The notes under the pieces were generated by a model. That model saw nothing but the letters and a program-made list of their open reading frames with translations. It did no database searches and was not told where the DNA came from. A DNA stretch of 64,000 nucleotides from Blattamonas nauphoetae (Eukaryota > Preaxostyla > Oxymonadida): assembly GCA_033064195.1 (NCBI GenBank), contig JARBJD010000062.1:242459-306458 (forward strand). Direction: 5' to 3'. Position 1 is the first letter of the stretch, and each line of letters opens with the position of its first letter. This document shows, piece after piece, positions 24,201 to 33,762 of the stretch. A program made the position numbers and the translations under genes.

Positions 24201-26111
24201 TCAAAAAAGATGATATTTCAAACCTGGAATGGTATCTTCGATCACAACAGTTTTCTGTGATTTTGTTTGTGGATGTAGTGTGCTTCGACTCATATTTTTC
24301 CTCATTTGAAAACCGGCATTCAAAGCGGCAGATTTTGATTTCTTCGGATTTTTGAGATCTTCTGCCATTCTTTTTTCTTCTTCCAGTTTTTGGCGAACGA
24401 TCTCTTCTTTAAGGCGCTCTTCTTCGTCGTCTGCTCTTTTCTTTTGGATCATGTTTCGGAGCTTATCCATTGCCTCTGTTGAAGGAGGAGTGGGAGCAGG
24501 GTTCACCAGATTTCTTTTGAGTGAGTGATGAAGATCGTATGTTGCTTGGAGGACGATGTGGTGAAGAACGTCCAAGAGAAGGCAATCAACGGAGCGGATG
24601 AAGTTTGTGAGCCGAATGCATTCTTGACGGCGAGCAGCCATTTTCGTATAACTCATTTCTCCAGCTAGTGCTTCGTCTAAATCGGTTCCTTCTCCTTCTT
24701 TCTTCTCAATTCTTGAGTGATCATGTAAAGATTGAATTAATCAGAAAAATGTATACCGGCGTGATGTGAGTGCCTTTGTTGCATTTTTGTTCGATCCTGA
24801 CTCGTGTTTGAGAAATCCCTTTTGATCCATGACATCATGGCAAGCTTTGGCGACTCGTTCAACAACACTTGAAAGAAGATAGAAAGGAAAGAATAATCCA
24901 TGAAAAAACAAGAAAAAAACTGATGTAAACGTATAAAATGTTAGAGTTTGTGTTAGATACCTGTTGGAAAACTCAGCGAGTTGTATTTTAAAGTTATTGC
25001 TCTGAGCCTCTCTTTCGAGAAGGAAATCGTCGATTGAATACGTTTTTTGGTTGTTGACAACGTAAAGTCTGATTTGGTCTTTGAAAGCAAGGCATTCCTT
25101 TCTTACAGCATTCATTGCTGATTGGAGAGGAGGTTCTGAGAGGTAATGTGTCGTTTGAAGGATCGAATGAGCAGCAGAAATGCGTCGACATCGAACATAG
25201 CTTTCCCACGCCGCAAAGCTTCGCCAAACTCGATAATCTTTGAAGGTTGGGATGAGTAAGAGGAGATTGTAGTACTTTCTCTCTTTTTCCCATTCTTCAA
25301 GGCTTGTAAAATCGACTACGCCATGGAAAAAGTGTGTGATTCCCTTTGTTGAAACAGTGTAGTAGTCTGTCTTATTGATTTTTTCATATGGAACAACGAT
25401 AAGATCATATGGATTGAGAGAATCATATTGTCCGCAAGCTGGGCGAGCATAAACAAAATCAAGAGTATTTCCAGTTTCACGGAGTGATTGAATGAAGATG
25501 AGGACGTTTGAACCAGGTTCTTTCCCGATATCTGCCGAGGATTGTTGGTAGTCTCGCGATGTTACCAATTCTCGAGCAGTTCGACCTGTACTTCTCGGTC
25601 TATTGGTTCTTCTCCCAGATCCAGAACGCCCCGTTTGTGCATTATCTGCGCCAGAGGAAAGTGGTTTTATTGAGTTCGAGTCGAGGGGAGGAAGATGTGT
25701 GTTTGGGAGGACGTTTTCGGAAATAGGATCTGTTGCGCGATTTGTTGTGGCATCTCTTCCTGTAGTAAGAGGAGGATTCAAAAATTGGATGGTTTGGTGA
25801 GATGAGGGATCACGTGAGGATTGGGTGGGGGTGTAGCGTGTTCGAGTTTGAGTTGTTCTTTTTGCTGCTTGCTGGAGATTTAATTGAGGGATAACCGGGG
25901 TGGATGTGGGAATAGTTTGAAGTGGTTGTTTCTTAGCCTTTGGGACGCCTTGTCTGGGCTGTTGGATAAGAAGTTGTTGAGTGTTGTCTCTTCCACTCTT
26001 AGAATAAAGACGATTAGTGAGTTGACTGGGATCTAACGGTCGTTGAGCTGCAATTCGCTCCTCAATAGTCGACTGTTTGATAGCCCGACTGATTTGAGTC
26101 GTTTGTTGCAT
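12203..26111 (-). CDS. Axonemal dynein heavy chain, single-headed inner-arm type (DNAH3/6/7/12 class)
   Basis: Flagellar motor ATPase. Five exons (26111-24961, 24867-24757, 24711-24224, 24180-12203, with introns of 93, 45 and 43 bases; the count of exon 4 may hide none) encode about 4,575 residues. The tail carries the inner-arm DNAH signature: STKGITHFFHGVVDFTSLEEW (split here as STKGITHF and VDFTSLEEW), then MSYTKMAARRQECIRLTNFI. All four P-loops are present: AAA1 GPAGTGKT (about residue 1768), AAA2 GPTRGGKT (about 2050), AAA3 GETGVGKS (about 2420) and AAA4 GVGGCGKQS (about 2790). The Walker B motif CFDEFNRI is also present. The stalk coiled coils and microtubule-binding domain come next, then AAA5 (SLAYLGPFVASYR, about 3350), AAA6 and the conserved end SASLYAAPLYKTGARYG. 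An unusual Lys/Glu/Pro/Ala-rich insert lies at about 4215-4280. Exon 4 alone is an uninterrupted frame of nearly 12 kb. The start is the first ATG of the open exon 1. Confidence 0.96.
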
Positions 26112-26354
26112 GATTCAACAGAACGTTAGAAAATAATGGGGAAACTCAGAACCACATGGAGTAACTGTTCCATGTTCTATTCAATGAATGAACTTGCTTC
26201 TCCTTTATAGTTTCCTTCCACATCTATAAATTGGATAAAAAAGCTTCAATAAGACACAACTTCTGAAGTGCGGTGAGTGGATAAAACGTGGAAGAATATA
26301 TACAGCCGCTTAGCTCAAAAAAGTCGACACGATTATGTAATGATAGGTGTTGTG

Positions 26355-26655
26355 TTAGAGTTTGTCTGGAAAACATTCCTTTGGCGTAGATTTAGGATGC
26401 TTTGATGTTGCGTGTTGTTCAAGTTGAGCAGCATTTGTCGTACACATGAAACTTTGCTGAATATATAAAATTAAATGGGAATAAGGATATTTTTGGCCGT
26501 CATTTATCGAATAAAGTTGTACACACCTTGCAAACGGAGCAAACAATTGTCTGAGCAGCGGCGTTTTGTTTCAATTGACTTTTCCCACCAGCTGATCCTT
26601 GAGCTACTTTTCGTTCGCGTGCATTTTTGGACTTACAAGCATTTCCCCCGCCCAT
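26355..26655 (-). CDS. Small zinc-binding 4F5/zf-met2-type protein
   Basis: A two-exon gene of about 76 residues. Exon 1 (start 26655) reads MGGGNACKSKNARERKVAQG, then SAGGKSQLKQNAAAQTIVCSVCK. A GT..AG intron (gtgtgtacaac ... atattcag, about 26526-26458) leads to QSFMCTTNAAQLEQHATSKH followed by PKSTPKECFPDKL and a stop at 26355. The layout matches the small eukaryotic proteins with an N-terminal SERF/4F5-like basic region and a C-x2-C ... H-x4-H zinc finger, such as the plant MGGGN..K proteins and animal ZNF706. The residues CSVC and HATSKH are the likely zinc ligands. Family function is poorly defined (RNA- or aggregation-related activity has been described for relatives). It lies 243 bases upstream of the dynein start and on the same strand. 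Confidence 0.88.
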
Positions 26656-26780
26656 GAGTTTGGTCGATTGTGTGATTTGTGAAAAAAATCATCAAGGTCT
26701 GATCTTTCTAGTCATTTTGCTTGGAGACTGTGGAGAAAAGTCTATCCAACAAGTTCAAGGTCAGAAAACTGCTCGTTAAG

Positions 26781-26854
26781 GTCACCGTGGTGTAATTGGT
26801 TATCACATATGCTTCACACGCATGAGGTCCCCGGTTCGATCCCGGGCGGTGACA
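26781..26854 (+). tRNA. tRNA-Val (anticodon CAC)
   Basis: The sequence folds as a complete cloverleaf. Acceptor stem GTCACCG pairs perfectly with CGGTGAC, followed by discriminator A. The D arm is GTGT...TCAC-like with loop AATTGGTTA. The anticodon arm is TATGC-TTCACAC-GCATG with CAC at positions 34-36 (reads GTG, valine). The T arm is CCCGG-TTCGATC-CCGGG. There is no intron and no encoded CCA. Internal A-box (TGGTGTAATTGG) and B-box (GGTTCGATCCC) promoters are intact, and a T-run just downstream (26857-26861) is a plausible Pol III terminator. Confidence 0.97.
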
Positions 26855-26855
26855 A

Positions 26856-26862
26856 CTTTTTG
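26856..26862 (+). terminator. Probable RNA polymerase III terminator
   Basis: A run of five T residues directly after the tRNA-Val body, as expected for Pol III termination. Called from position and composition only. Confidence 0.6.
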
Positions 26863-26910
26863 TCATTCTATCGTGCTTCACGTTACTGACTTCATTTTCT
26901 TTTTGAATCG

Positions 26911-29233
26911 ATGTCGACTGAAAAGCATCTCCCTAGAAATCTAACACGTGATGGCTTTTTTGACAATGAGGGAACCTCACAAGAGAACGACAAGACTACC
27001 GTTGCATTACGAAGCGCGAAAAGAAATATCATCTCATTCCAGTCGGAACAAAGAGAAACGTTGTCTTCTGAACAACCATCACAACTAAACAGTTCAGCGA
27101 ATGCGGTTTGTTTTTTTCCACTTTTTTCATCATTTGTATGGTATGTTAGGACGAGACACTTTCATCGATTCTGAAAACTATTCAAGGTGACGAACAAGAT
27201 AAAATCACAGAAGCAGTCGGAGATTTGAAACGTCTATTATCACAACCTGATGGTTTGAACCATTTTCTTGTCTTTAAAGTCCTAGGACAAAGGGCGGAAA
27301 ACTTCATCCACAGTTTTGTCGCTGCAAGTGGAATTGACTTTCTTTTGGAACTCCTTTCCAAAACCAATGACAAAAATATCATGGTTTCCTCTTTTTTCCC
27401 AGTTTTAGAAACATGTTCTCTCTCAAACAGCAACCAATTCTACGCTGCCTCATCAATATCTGTATTCTCTTCTCCTCCTTTCATCGTTTCCCACAGCATC
27501 AATTGATTCATATTCTGATGGTATCGTTATGAGTGGAAGCTTAGACTTCCTTATTCAGTTGAGCCAGATCCTGGACGCAGACATCTCTGAAGAGGTTCGC
27601 CTATTTCTTCTCAATGTCCTTCAAAGACCTGGTGGCTCCTTGCCAATTGTGCATATTCAAATTCTGATATTTCTGATTTCTTTCTCAAAAACGGCATTAT
27701 TCCCGCAATTTCGAACTTCATCAGCGCTGTTCTCCAACCAAACATTTGCACCCCGGTTCCTCATCATCAACACTTGTCTGTGGGCTTTCAAGGATTCGAA
27801 CCGGCAATAGCTCAATGTCTTCGGTGCTTTGATTCGATCCTCAGATCACTCACTGATTTTGAATCACTCCTCCCAACTGATTCCTCTCCGCCTGCTTTCG
27901 TCCATCTCCTTGTGTGTCTGTTGGTGTCTCAGAATCAGGACATTGTCTCATTGGCTGTGAATCTGATCTACAATCTGGTCTCAACACACACACCTTTCCT
28001 CGACTGTTTCCTGACTCAATCAGCACCATTCACAGACACCCAGAATCCGTCTCCATTTGTCCACATTCTCTGTGCCCTCCTTCCCGACTTCTTTCCTCAG
28101 CTCATCGAAGCATTTCAGAGCTTAGACTTGTTTCAAGTCTTCCTCATCCGACGGAGATCCTTTTCGGATGAGTCTCCCTCAACCGAGCAAGTCAGGGCAG
28201 AACAAAAGCTTCTCACGTCAATCGATCAAGACATCCATTCAGCGTGTTCAATTATCACTTCGACTCTCCGCCTCATTGTGACCATCTCAGCCCTCTCCGA
28301 CGATTTCTTTGGGGTTTGTCGCTCCCTTCTTTCATCATCTTTCAGGACGCTGTTCAGACATCAATGCAGACACACGTCACCAACTGGATCGTCCGCCTCA
28401 ATCAACTCCTGCCACCAAACCCACATCCATCACAAGCACCCACACTCGCAGATTCCATTCTCGAAGCACTGCGCAACGGACAGGCAGAGAGTATTCCCCC
28501 GCAATTCCGGATTTTCGAGTCGATCTTGCTGTATGACTCGACGCATGCTCCTCTCGACCACTCAAAACTGTCCGTGCTGCAGGACAAGGACAAAGTTGAT
28601 CTGATTTCTTCGTTCATTCACGAGACCAATGAGGGACTGGTTGCATTTGCTCAACTGTGCATGAAGGATGTATTCTGTGCCTTCTCCAACTTCATCATTG
28701 GAACGCCTGACATTCGTCGTCGACTCCTCATCGACACCTTCCCTCAATACCCCGACGGGTCAGGCCTCTTCTTGTTCATCCTCGAAGTCTGTCCGTCGTC
28801 GACGTTGGTGAGTCTGAAGGACCTCATCTATCTGATCTACACTCTTTCTCTCACTCCTGACACCGTCCTTCTTGTCATCCGTCATTCGCTTCTCCCCGCT
28901 GCCATCCGACAACTCCAGACTGTGGTTTCGAGAGCAAGCATTCCAACACACTACGCCCAAACGATGCAGTTCATTTTTGGCTCTGTCAAACAATGCCTGA
29001 TCGCTGCTGAGCGAGAGTTCAAAGAGGCGGTCATGGCTGGAACATCTTCGGACCGCGAAGGATTCACGGAAGATGGACGGTTCATCGGGAATCAGTTTCT
29101 TCTTCAGATCAAGGAAGGGGGAATGAAAGAAGAGGTGGAAAAACTTGTCAAGTCTCCTGGTTTCAACAATCTCTGCACGGAAATCCTCGAACTTATCAAA
29201 ACTGCCTCTGGGTCGTCTGCGCTTTTCTCGTGA
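26911..29233 (+). CDS. ARM-repeat protein, importin-alpha-like
   Basis: A spliced gene starting MSTEKHLPRNLTRDGFF and ending in the frame that closes at 29233. The N-terminal ALRSAKRNIISFQSEQRE resembles the importin-beta-binding pattern (LR.AKR...Q.R), though the rest of the domain is not obvious. Exon 2 gives ILKTIQGDEQDKITEAVGDL and helical ARM repeats. A 32-base intron (gttcgcc...ttcaaag, about 27595-27626) joins to TWWLLANCAYSNSDISDFFL, the W-x2-N style seen in importin-alpha repeats. A further 32-base intron (gtttgtcgc...ctttcag) ends about 28345. The long last exon (to 29233) is all helix, without known motifs. By inference it is a divergent karyopherin-alpha-like or other ARM protein. 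The exon structure between 27380 and 27700 is partly uncertain. Confidence 0.68.
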
Positions 29234-29410
29234 AAGATGACCACCACCCCAATAAACCTATTTAGTTGATATCATGTTTTTCATTTCACCTTAGAATGAA
29301 TGAATGGACTTGTGTGGATGAAAGTATCTCTTATTTCCTCAATGTTCAAGAAAAAAAAGTAGAATTTTGATGATCATGAGAATGAACGTATTGTTTTGAA
29401 TAAGAGTGTT

Positions 29411-30283
29411 CTAGAATATCATTCGGAGAATTACCACCAAAAGCAATATTACAAGCAGTATGAGAGCAATGGGGATTGGAGGAAGGACCCGAAAGCGAGC
29501 AAGGAGAGATGAATTAAGTGTGTCAGAAAGTTGGGCAACTTGGACTTTTGTGGATTCCAATGAACCATTGTTATCTATAAGATAGTCACTTTTGCTCATT
29601 TTAACTGATAATGGAAGTTGTGAGTTGCTGAAGACAGATAGAATCGAAAATGGACAGACATTCGAGAACGAGCTTGTTCTTCCGTAAGGGAGTTTCTGGC
29701 CATCAGACGCTGACATTGAAGTGAATCTTCGCAATGAACACATGCAATTTTAGCTTGAAACCTCGTAATGATAGAATATAACAAACAACAGAGAAGCCGT
29801 GAAACCCACCCCAATTCGATGAGAAGAGGGATATCAAGGACAACACATCGTGTCCCCTTCAGATAATATTTGAGAACACCAATGATGAGATCTTCATATA
29901 CGAATCTGGGAAGAAAATTGAAGAGAGATGTTTTCCGGACCTGTGGATACATGAATTTAGCTTTTTCCGGAGAGTGGCATTGTTAAATATTAGTTCTCCC
30001 AATTTGGGACGATCTGAAGATTGAACAGAAGAAATATGTCGAGGAGATATCGAAAAAACCGATTTCACCATCTGCTGTCAAGATTTCTGTTCCAAACAAC
30101 TTAACAATAGCTTTATGGCCTCTCCGTCCAGGCTTATAGAGCTTGAATAAATGATATGACCAATGTATCTGATACATCATGGACAATTGCATCAGCATCC
30201 AGAATCGGGTATTGTGTTTGTAATAACGAAGAGACTGTGCTTTTTCCGGTTGCAATCCCTCCTGTAAGGCCAAGAATAATCAT
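29411..30283 (-). CDS. Dephospho-CoA kinase with C-terminal membrane anchor
   Basis: It catalyses the last step of coenzyme A synthesis, ATP-dependent 3'-phosphorylation of dephospho-CoA. The start at 30283 gives MIILGLTGGIATGKSTVSSL (P-loop GGIATGKS) and ILDADAIVHD. A 34-base intron (gtatcag...attcaag) is followed by HKAIVKLFGTEILTADGEI. Later exons give DRPKLGELIFNNATLRKKL, LKGTRCVVLDIPLLIELG (CoaE signature DIPLL) and LQCQRLMARNSLTEEQARSR (lid/adenine region RLMARN). The C-terminus is a 20-residue hydrophobic helix (IPIALILLVILLLVVILRMIF) at the very end. That suggests a tail-anchored enzyme, as seen in some eukaryotic single-domain CoaE proteins; the membrane is unknown. It has at least five short introns. 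It is divergent from BMS1 with only 47 bases between starts. Confidence 0.92.
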
Positions 30284-30330
30284 GCTAGTCCGAAATACAA
30301 GAGAGAGTTTGATCTACCCAAGTCACCCGT

Positions 30331-33300
30331 ATGGAACAGGAGAACAAGAGACACAGGGGAAAACGGGCCGGAAATCTTTCGTCAAAGGTAGATAAATCCG
30401 ATCCTAAAGTTTCTGCCAAGGAAAAGAACCCAAAGGCTTTTGGATATGCATCTGGAAATCGTTTTATGAAATATGCGCGCAAATCAGCGGATAGAGAACA
30501 ACGACGCCTTCATATGCCAAAAGTTGACTTTTCTCAACCTGTGCATGAAACCCCTCCTCTTGTTATTGCCGTTCAGGGACCACCAAGGGTTGGAAAGACA
30601 ACTCTCATTCGTTCACTCATCAAACACTACACAAACAGAAATGTTCCTCATCCTGTTGGGCCAATCACTCTTGTCGCAGGAAAAAACAGAAGAATCACCT
30701 TTCTGGAATGTGGGAATGATTTGAACTCTATGATCGATACAGCTAAAATTGCTGATGTCTGTCTTCTTTTGATCGATGCCAGTTTCGGGTTCGAGATGGA
30801 AACCTTCGAATTTCTAAATATCCTCCAAACACATGGATTTCCAAAAGTCATGGGAGTTCTTACCCATTTGGATGCCTTCAAAAACAACAAGACTCTAAAG
30901 AAGACCAAAAAAGCTCTGAAGCAACGGTTTTGGGGAGAAGTTCAACATGGAACGAAACTTTTCTATCTTTCTGGAATGATGGGGAACAAGTACATGAAAA
31001 ATGAAGTCCGAAACATGTCCAGGTTCATCTCCGTCATGAAAACACAACCACTCTCTTGGCAATCATCTCATCCATACGTCCTCGTCGACAGATGGGAAGA
31101 TCTGACTGATCCAGCGGAAGTAACACTCAATCCTTCGGTAGATCGTCGCATAGCCTTCTTCGGGTATCTTCGAGGTAGCATCCTCAACCCCGGCTCGACC
31201 GCCCAAATGATGCATCTATGTGGCGTCGGAGACGAAGACATCGAAGCCGTTGAATCAGTCGCCGACCCGTGTCCTCTCCCAGAAAAGGCGAAAAAGCGAA
31301 AGTTGAATGAGAAGGAGACTGGATTGTATGCCCCTCGGTCGGATGTGGGCGGGCTGTTGTACGACAAAGACGCTGTTTACATCACACTCCCCGACCACAC
31401 CATCAACTACACACCCAACCCCAAACTGACAGCCACCGGAGAGAACGGGGACGGAATCACAGGCGACAGTATGCTTCCCCCAGCGGAGACAGAGGGTGTG
31501 GAGATGGTGCGACAGCTGACGAGGAGAGAAGCAATTGGGAAGCTTGATCAATCGGCAGAAGATGGTGGCTTTCGACTCTTTGCCACTTCTGTGGTTGGTG
31601 ATGAGGATGGGGAGAGTGAGGAGGAGGATGATGAAGAGGAGGATGAGGTCGAGGGTGATCCCAACAGTGAATGGAGTGAGGACGGAGGAAAGGAAGCGGA
31701 AGACGATGATGATGAGGATGATTCTCAGAACGAGTCAGGATCTGGAGGAGAAGACGATGAGGACAATTTCGAAGAAGGTGACGAAGAAGAGGAACCTCAA
31801 TCAAGTGGAATTGTGGGCAAACCCACTCTTCCTTCCGAGACTCGGTGGATGGAGCAAGCGCTCCACCGGGCAGGCCAACAGTATGGCTTTGAGCAGATGT
31901 CATTGTCTGACCTTGTGTACGGTGCAGAAGACCCAACCATCTCAAATCACGCCGACACGTTGGAAGAGGAAGACGACACTTTCAGTGGAGGATTTCTCAA
32001 ACCAACCAAAACTCCGGAAATGCGAGCAAAGAACGCTCTCGACTGTTCTCTCCCACAGTTGTCGCTCGCTGATCTGTCAATTTGGGAAGACCAAGCTGTC
32101 CGCGAGTTGATTCGGAATCAGTTCGTGACAGGTGATTGGGGAGTTCGGGAGGCACTGCGTGAGAAGAAGCTCAAACAACTGAAAGAACGTGTTCAGGGCG
32201 GAGAAATGACCGAAGCAGAAATGCACGCTGAAATGGCTCGGTTGGATCGACTGGCTGATGGAGAGTTCCAAGACGAAGCGGGAGAGGATGAAGATGACGA
32301 GGAAACAGATTTCGATGAAGAGGGAAAAGCCATCAAAAAGCCCAAAAAGGAAAAGAAGAAAGAGGAATCGACGGAGGGTGAGACAAAAGCAGACGATCCA
32401 GAAAAGGGAAGCATGCTTGTTGACAAGCGAAAGGAGAAGAAACGACTGCGACGGGAAGAGGAGATCAGCGGGTTCCAAAGAGAGCTCAACTTGGAGAAGG
32501 AGGAGCAGGAGAAGTTGAACGCCGAGTTCTTCACCATGTTCGGGTCTCAGCTTGGAGACAACTCAATCGGCCTTCTTCCAGGGCATTATGTTCGAATTGT
32601 GCTCCCCTCCATCCCACCTGAGTTCACTCGTGTCCAGAACGCCTCCCTTCCCATCATTCTTGGAGCTGTGCCAATCGGCGAGACAACCCTCGGATTTGTG
32701 AAAGCCCGCTTCAAAAAGCATCGCTGGAATGACAAAATCCTGAAGACCAACGATCCAGTCGTCGTCTCAGTCGGATGGAGACGATACCAGTGCATCCCTC
32801 TCTACTCCATCGAAGACCAGAATCATCGCCAGCGTCTTCTCAAATACACTCCTCCACACGTCCACTGCACGGCCACGTTTTGGGCTCCGTATGCCCCTCC
32901 ACAGACGGGCCTCATCGCTTTCAGACACACCCAGATGGAAGCGGACAACTTCCGCATTGCGGCCACTGGTGTGGTGATTGAGTCGGGGAAGGTCTTTCAG
33001 ATTATGAAGAAGCTCAAACTGATTGGACATCCTTTCGACATCAAAAAGAACACCGCTTTTATCAAAGACATGTTCACATCGGAACTTGAAGTGAACAAGT
33101 ATCTTGGAGCTTCCATTCGCACTGTGAGTGGAATCCGTGGCCAGATCAAGAAAGCCCTCACCACAACACGCTACCCGCTTGGCTCCTTCCGAGCGGGGTT
33201 TGAAGACAAGATCCAAAAATCAGACATCGTCTTCCTCCCAACGTGGGTGAGTGTGGACCCAATCAAGTTCTACAACCCCCTCAGCACACTCCTGACGAAC

Positions 33301-33762
33301 GAGCCAGCGATGCTCAAGACAATAGGGACACTCAAGTTCGAGAAAAGGGACGAACTCCCTCCTCCGAAAACCGATTCTGGGTATCAATCTGATCCTGTCC
33401 GGAAGGAGTTCAAGTTCACACCGCTGAAGCTCTCCAAATCGTTGAGAGAGGAACTTCCGTTCAAGTCAAAACCGAAAAATGAGAAGTCGAAGCGGAAGAG
33501 GAAGGCTACTGATGAGCTGTACTACACGCCTGCCTTTGTCTCCGAGGACGAGAAGAGGCGAGCAATCTTCCTTCAGCAACTGGCGACAGAATCGAACAAA
33601 CGAGCCAAAAGAAAGGAACTCCAACACAAAGAACATCTCAAGAAGAAAGCAGAAGAAGAGAAGAAGAAAGAAACAGAGAAAGAACAGAAGTTGAGGAAAA
33701 AAATCAAAGAACGATATCAATTTGAAGGATCAAAGAAAGGAAAAAGTATACGAACTGAATAA
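30331..33762 (+). CDS. BMS1: BMS1 ribosome biogenesis GTPase
   Basis: An intronless 1,143-residue frame. The N-terminal basic segment and FGYASGNRFMKYARKSADR are typical of BMS1. The G1 P-loop GPPRVGKTT sits at residues 83-91, with ITFLECGNDLNSMIDTAKIA (G3 region) and MGVLTHLDAF (G4-like, THLD) following. A very acidic linker spans residues about 420-510 and is followed by the AARP2CN/DUF663 region (GLLPGHYVRIVLPSIPPEF, VSVGWRRYQCIPLYSIED, ATFWAPYAPPQTGLIAF, GIRGQIKKAL, PLGSFRAGFEDKI). The C-terminus is Lys/Glu-rich. By family it acts in the nucleolar small-subunit processome together with Rcl1. Length and domain order are normal. The start is the first ATG, and no splice signals are needed. 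Confidence 0.97.
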   Translation: MEQENKRHRGKRAGNLSSKVDKSDPKVSAKEKNPKAFGYASGNRFMKYARKSADREQRRLHMPKVDFSQPVHETPPLVIAVQGPPRVGKTTLIRSLIKHYTNRNVPHPVGPITLVAGKNRRITFLECGNDLNSMIDTAKIADVCLLLIDASFGFEMETFEFLNILQTHGFPKVMGVLTHLDAFKNNKTLKKTKKALKQRFWGEVQHGTKLFYLSGMMGNKYMKNEVRNMSRFISVMKTQPLSWQSSHPYVLVDRWEDLTDPAEVTLNPSVDRRIAFFGYLRGSILNPGSTAQMMHLCGVGDEDIEAVESVADPCPLPEKAKKRKLNEKETGLYAPRSDVGGLLYDKDAVYITLPDHTINYTPNPKLTATGENGDGITGDSMLPPAETEGVEMVRQLTRREAIGKLDQSAEDGGFRLFATSVVGDEDGESEEEDDEEEDEVEGDPNSEWSEDGGKEAEDDDDEDDSQNESGSGGEDDEDNFEEGDEEEEPQSSGIVGKPTLPSETRWMEQALHRAGQQYGFEQMSLSDLVYGAEDPTISNHADTLEEEDDTFSGGFLKPTKTPEMRAKNALDCSLPQLSLADLSIWEDQAVRELIRNQFVTGDWGVREALREKKLKQLKERVQGGEMTEAEMHAEMARLDRLADGEFQDEAGEDEDDEETDFDEEGKAIKKPKKEKKKEESTEGETKADDPEKGSMLVDKRKEKKRLRREEEISGFQRELNLEKEEQEKLNAEFFTMFGSQLGDNSIGLLPGHYVRIVLPSIPPEFTRVQNASLPIILGAVPIGETTLGFVKARFKKHRWNDKILKTNDPVVVSVGWRRYQCIPLYSIEDQNHRQRLLKYTPPHVHCTATFWAPYAPPQTGLIAFRHTQMEADNFRIAATGVVIESGKVFQIMKKLKLIGHPFDIKKNTAFIKDMFTSELEVNKYLGASIRTVSGIRGQIKKALTTTRYPLGSFRAGFEDKIQKSDIVFLPTWVSVDPIKFYNPLSTLLTNEPAMLKTIGTLKFEKRDELPPPKTDSGYQSDPVRKEFKFTPLKLSKSLREELPFKSKPKNEKSKRKRKATDELYYTPAFVSEDEKRRAIFLQQLATESNKRAKRKELQHKEHLKKKAEEEKKKETEKEQKLRKKIKERYQFEGSKKGKSIRTE

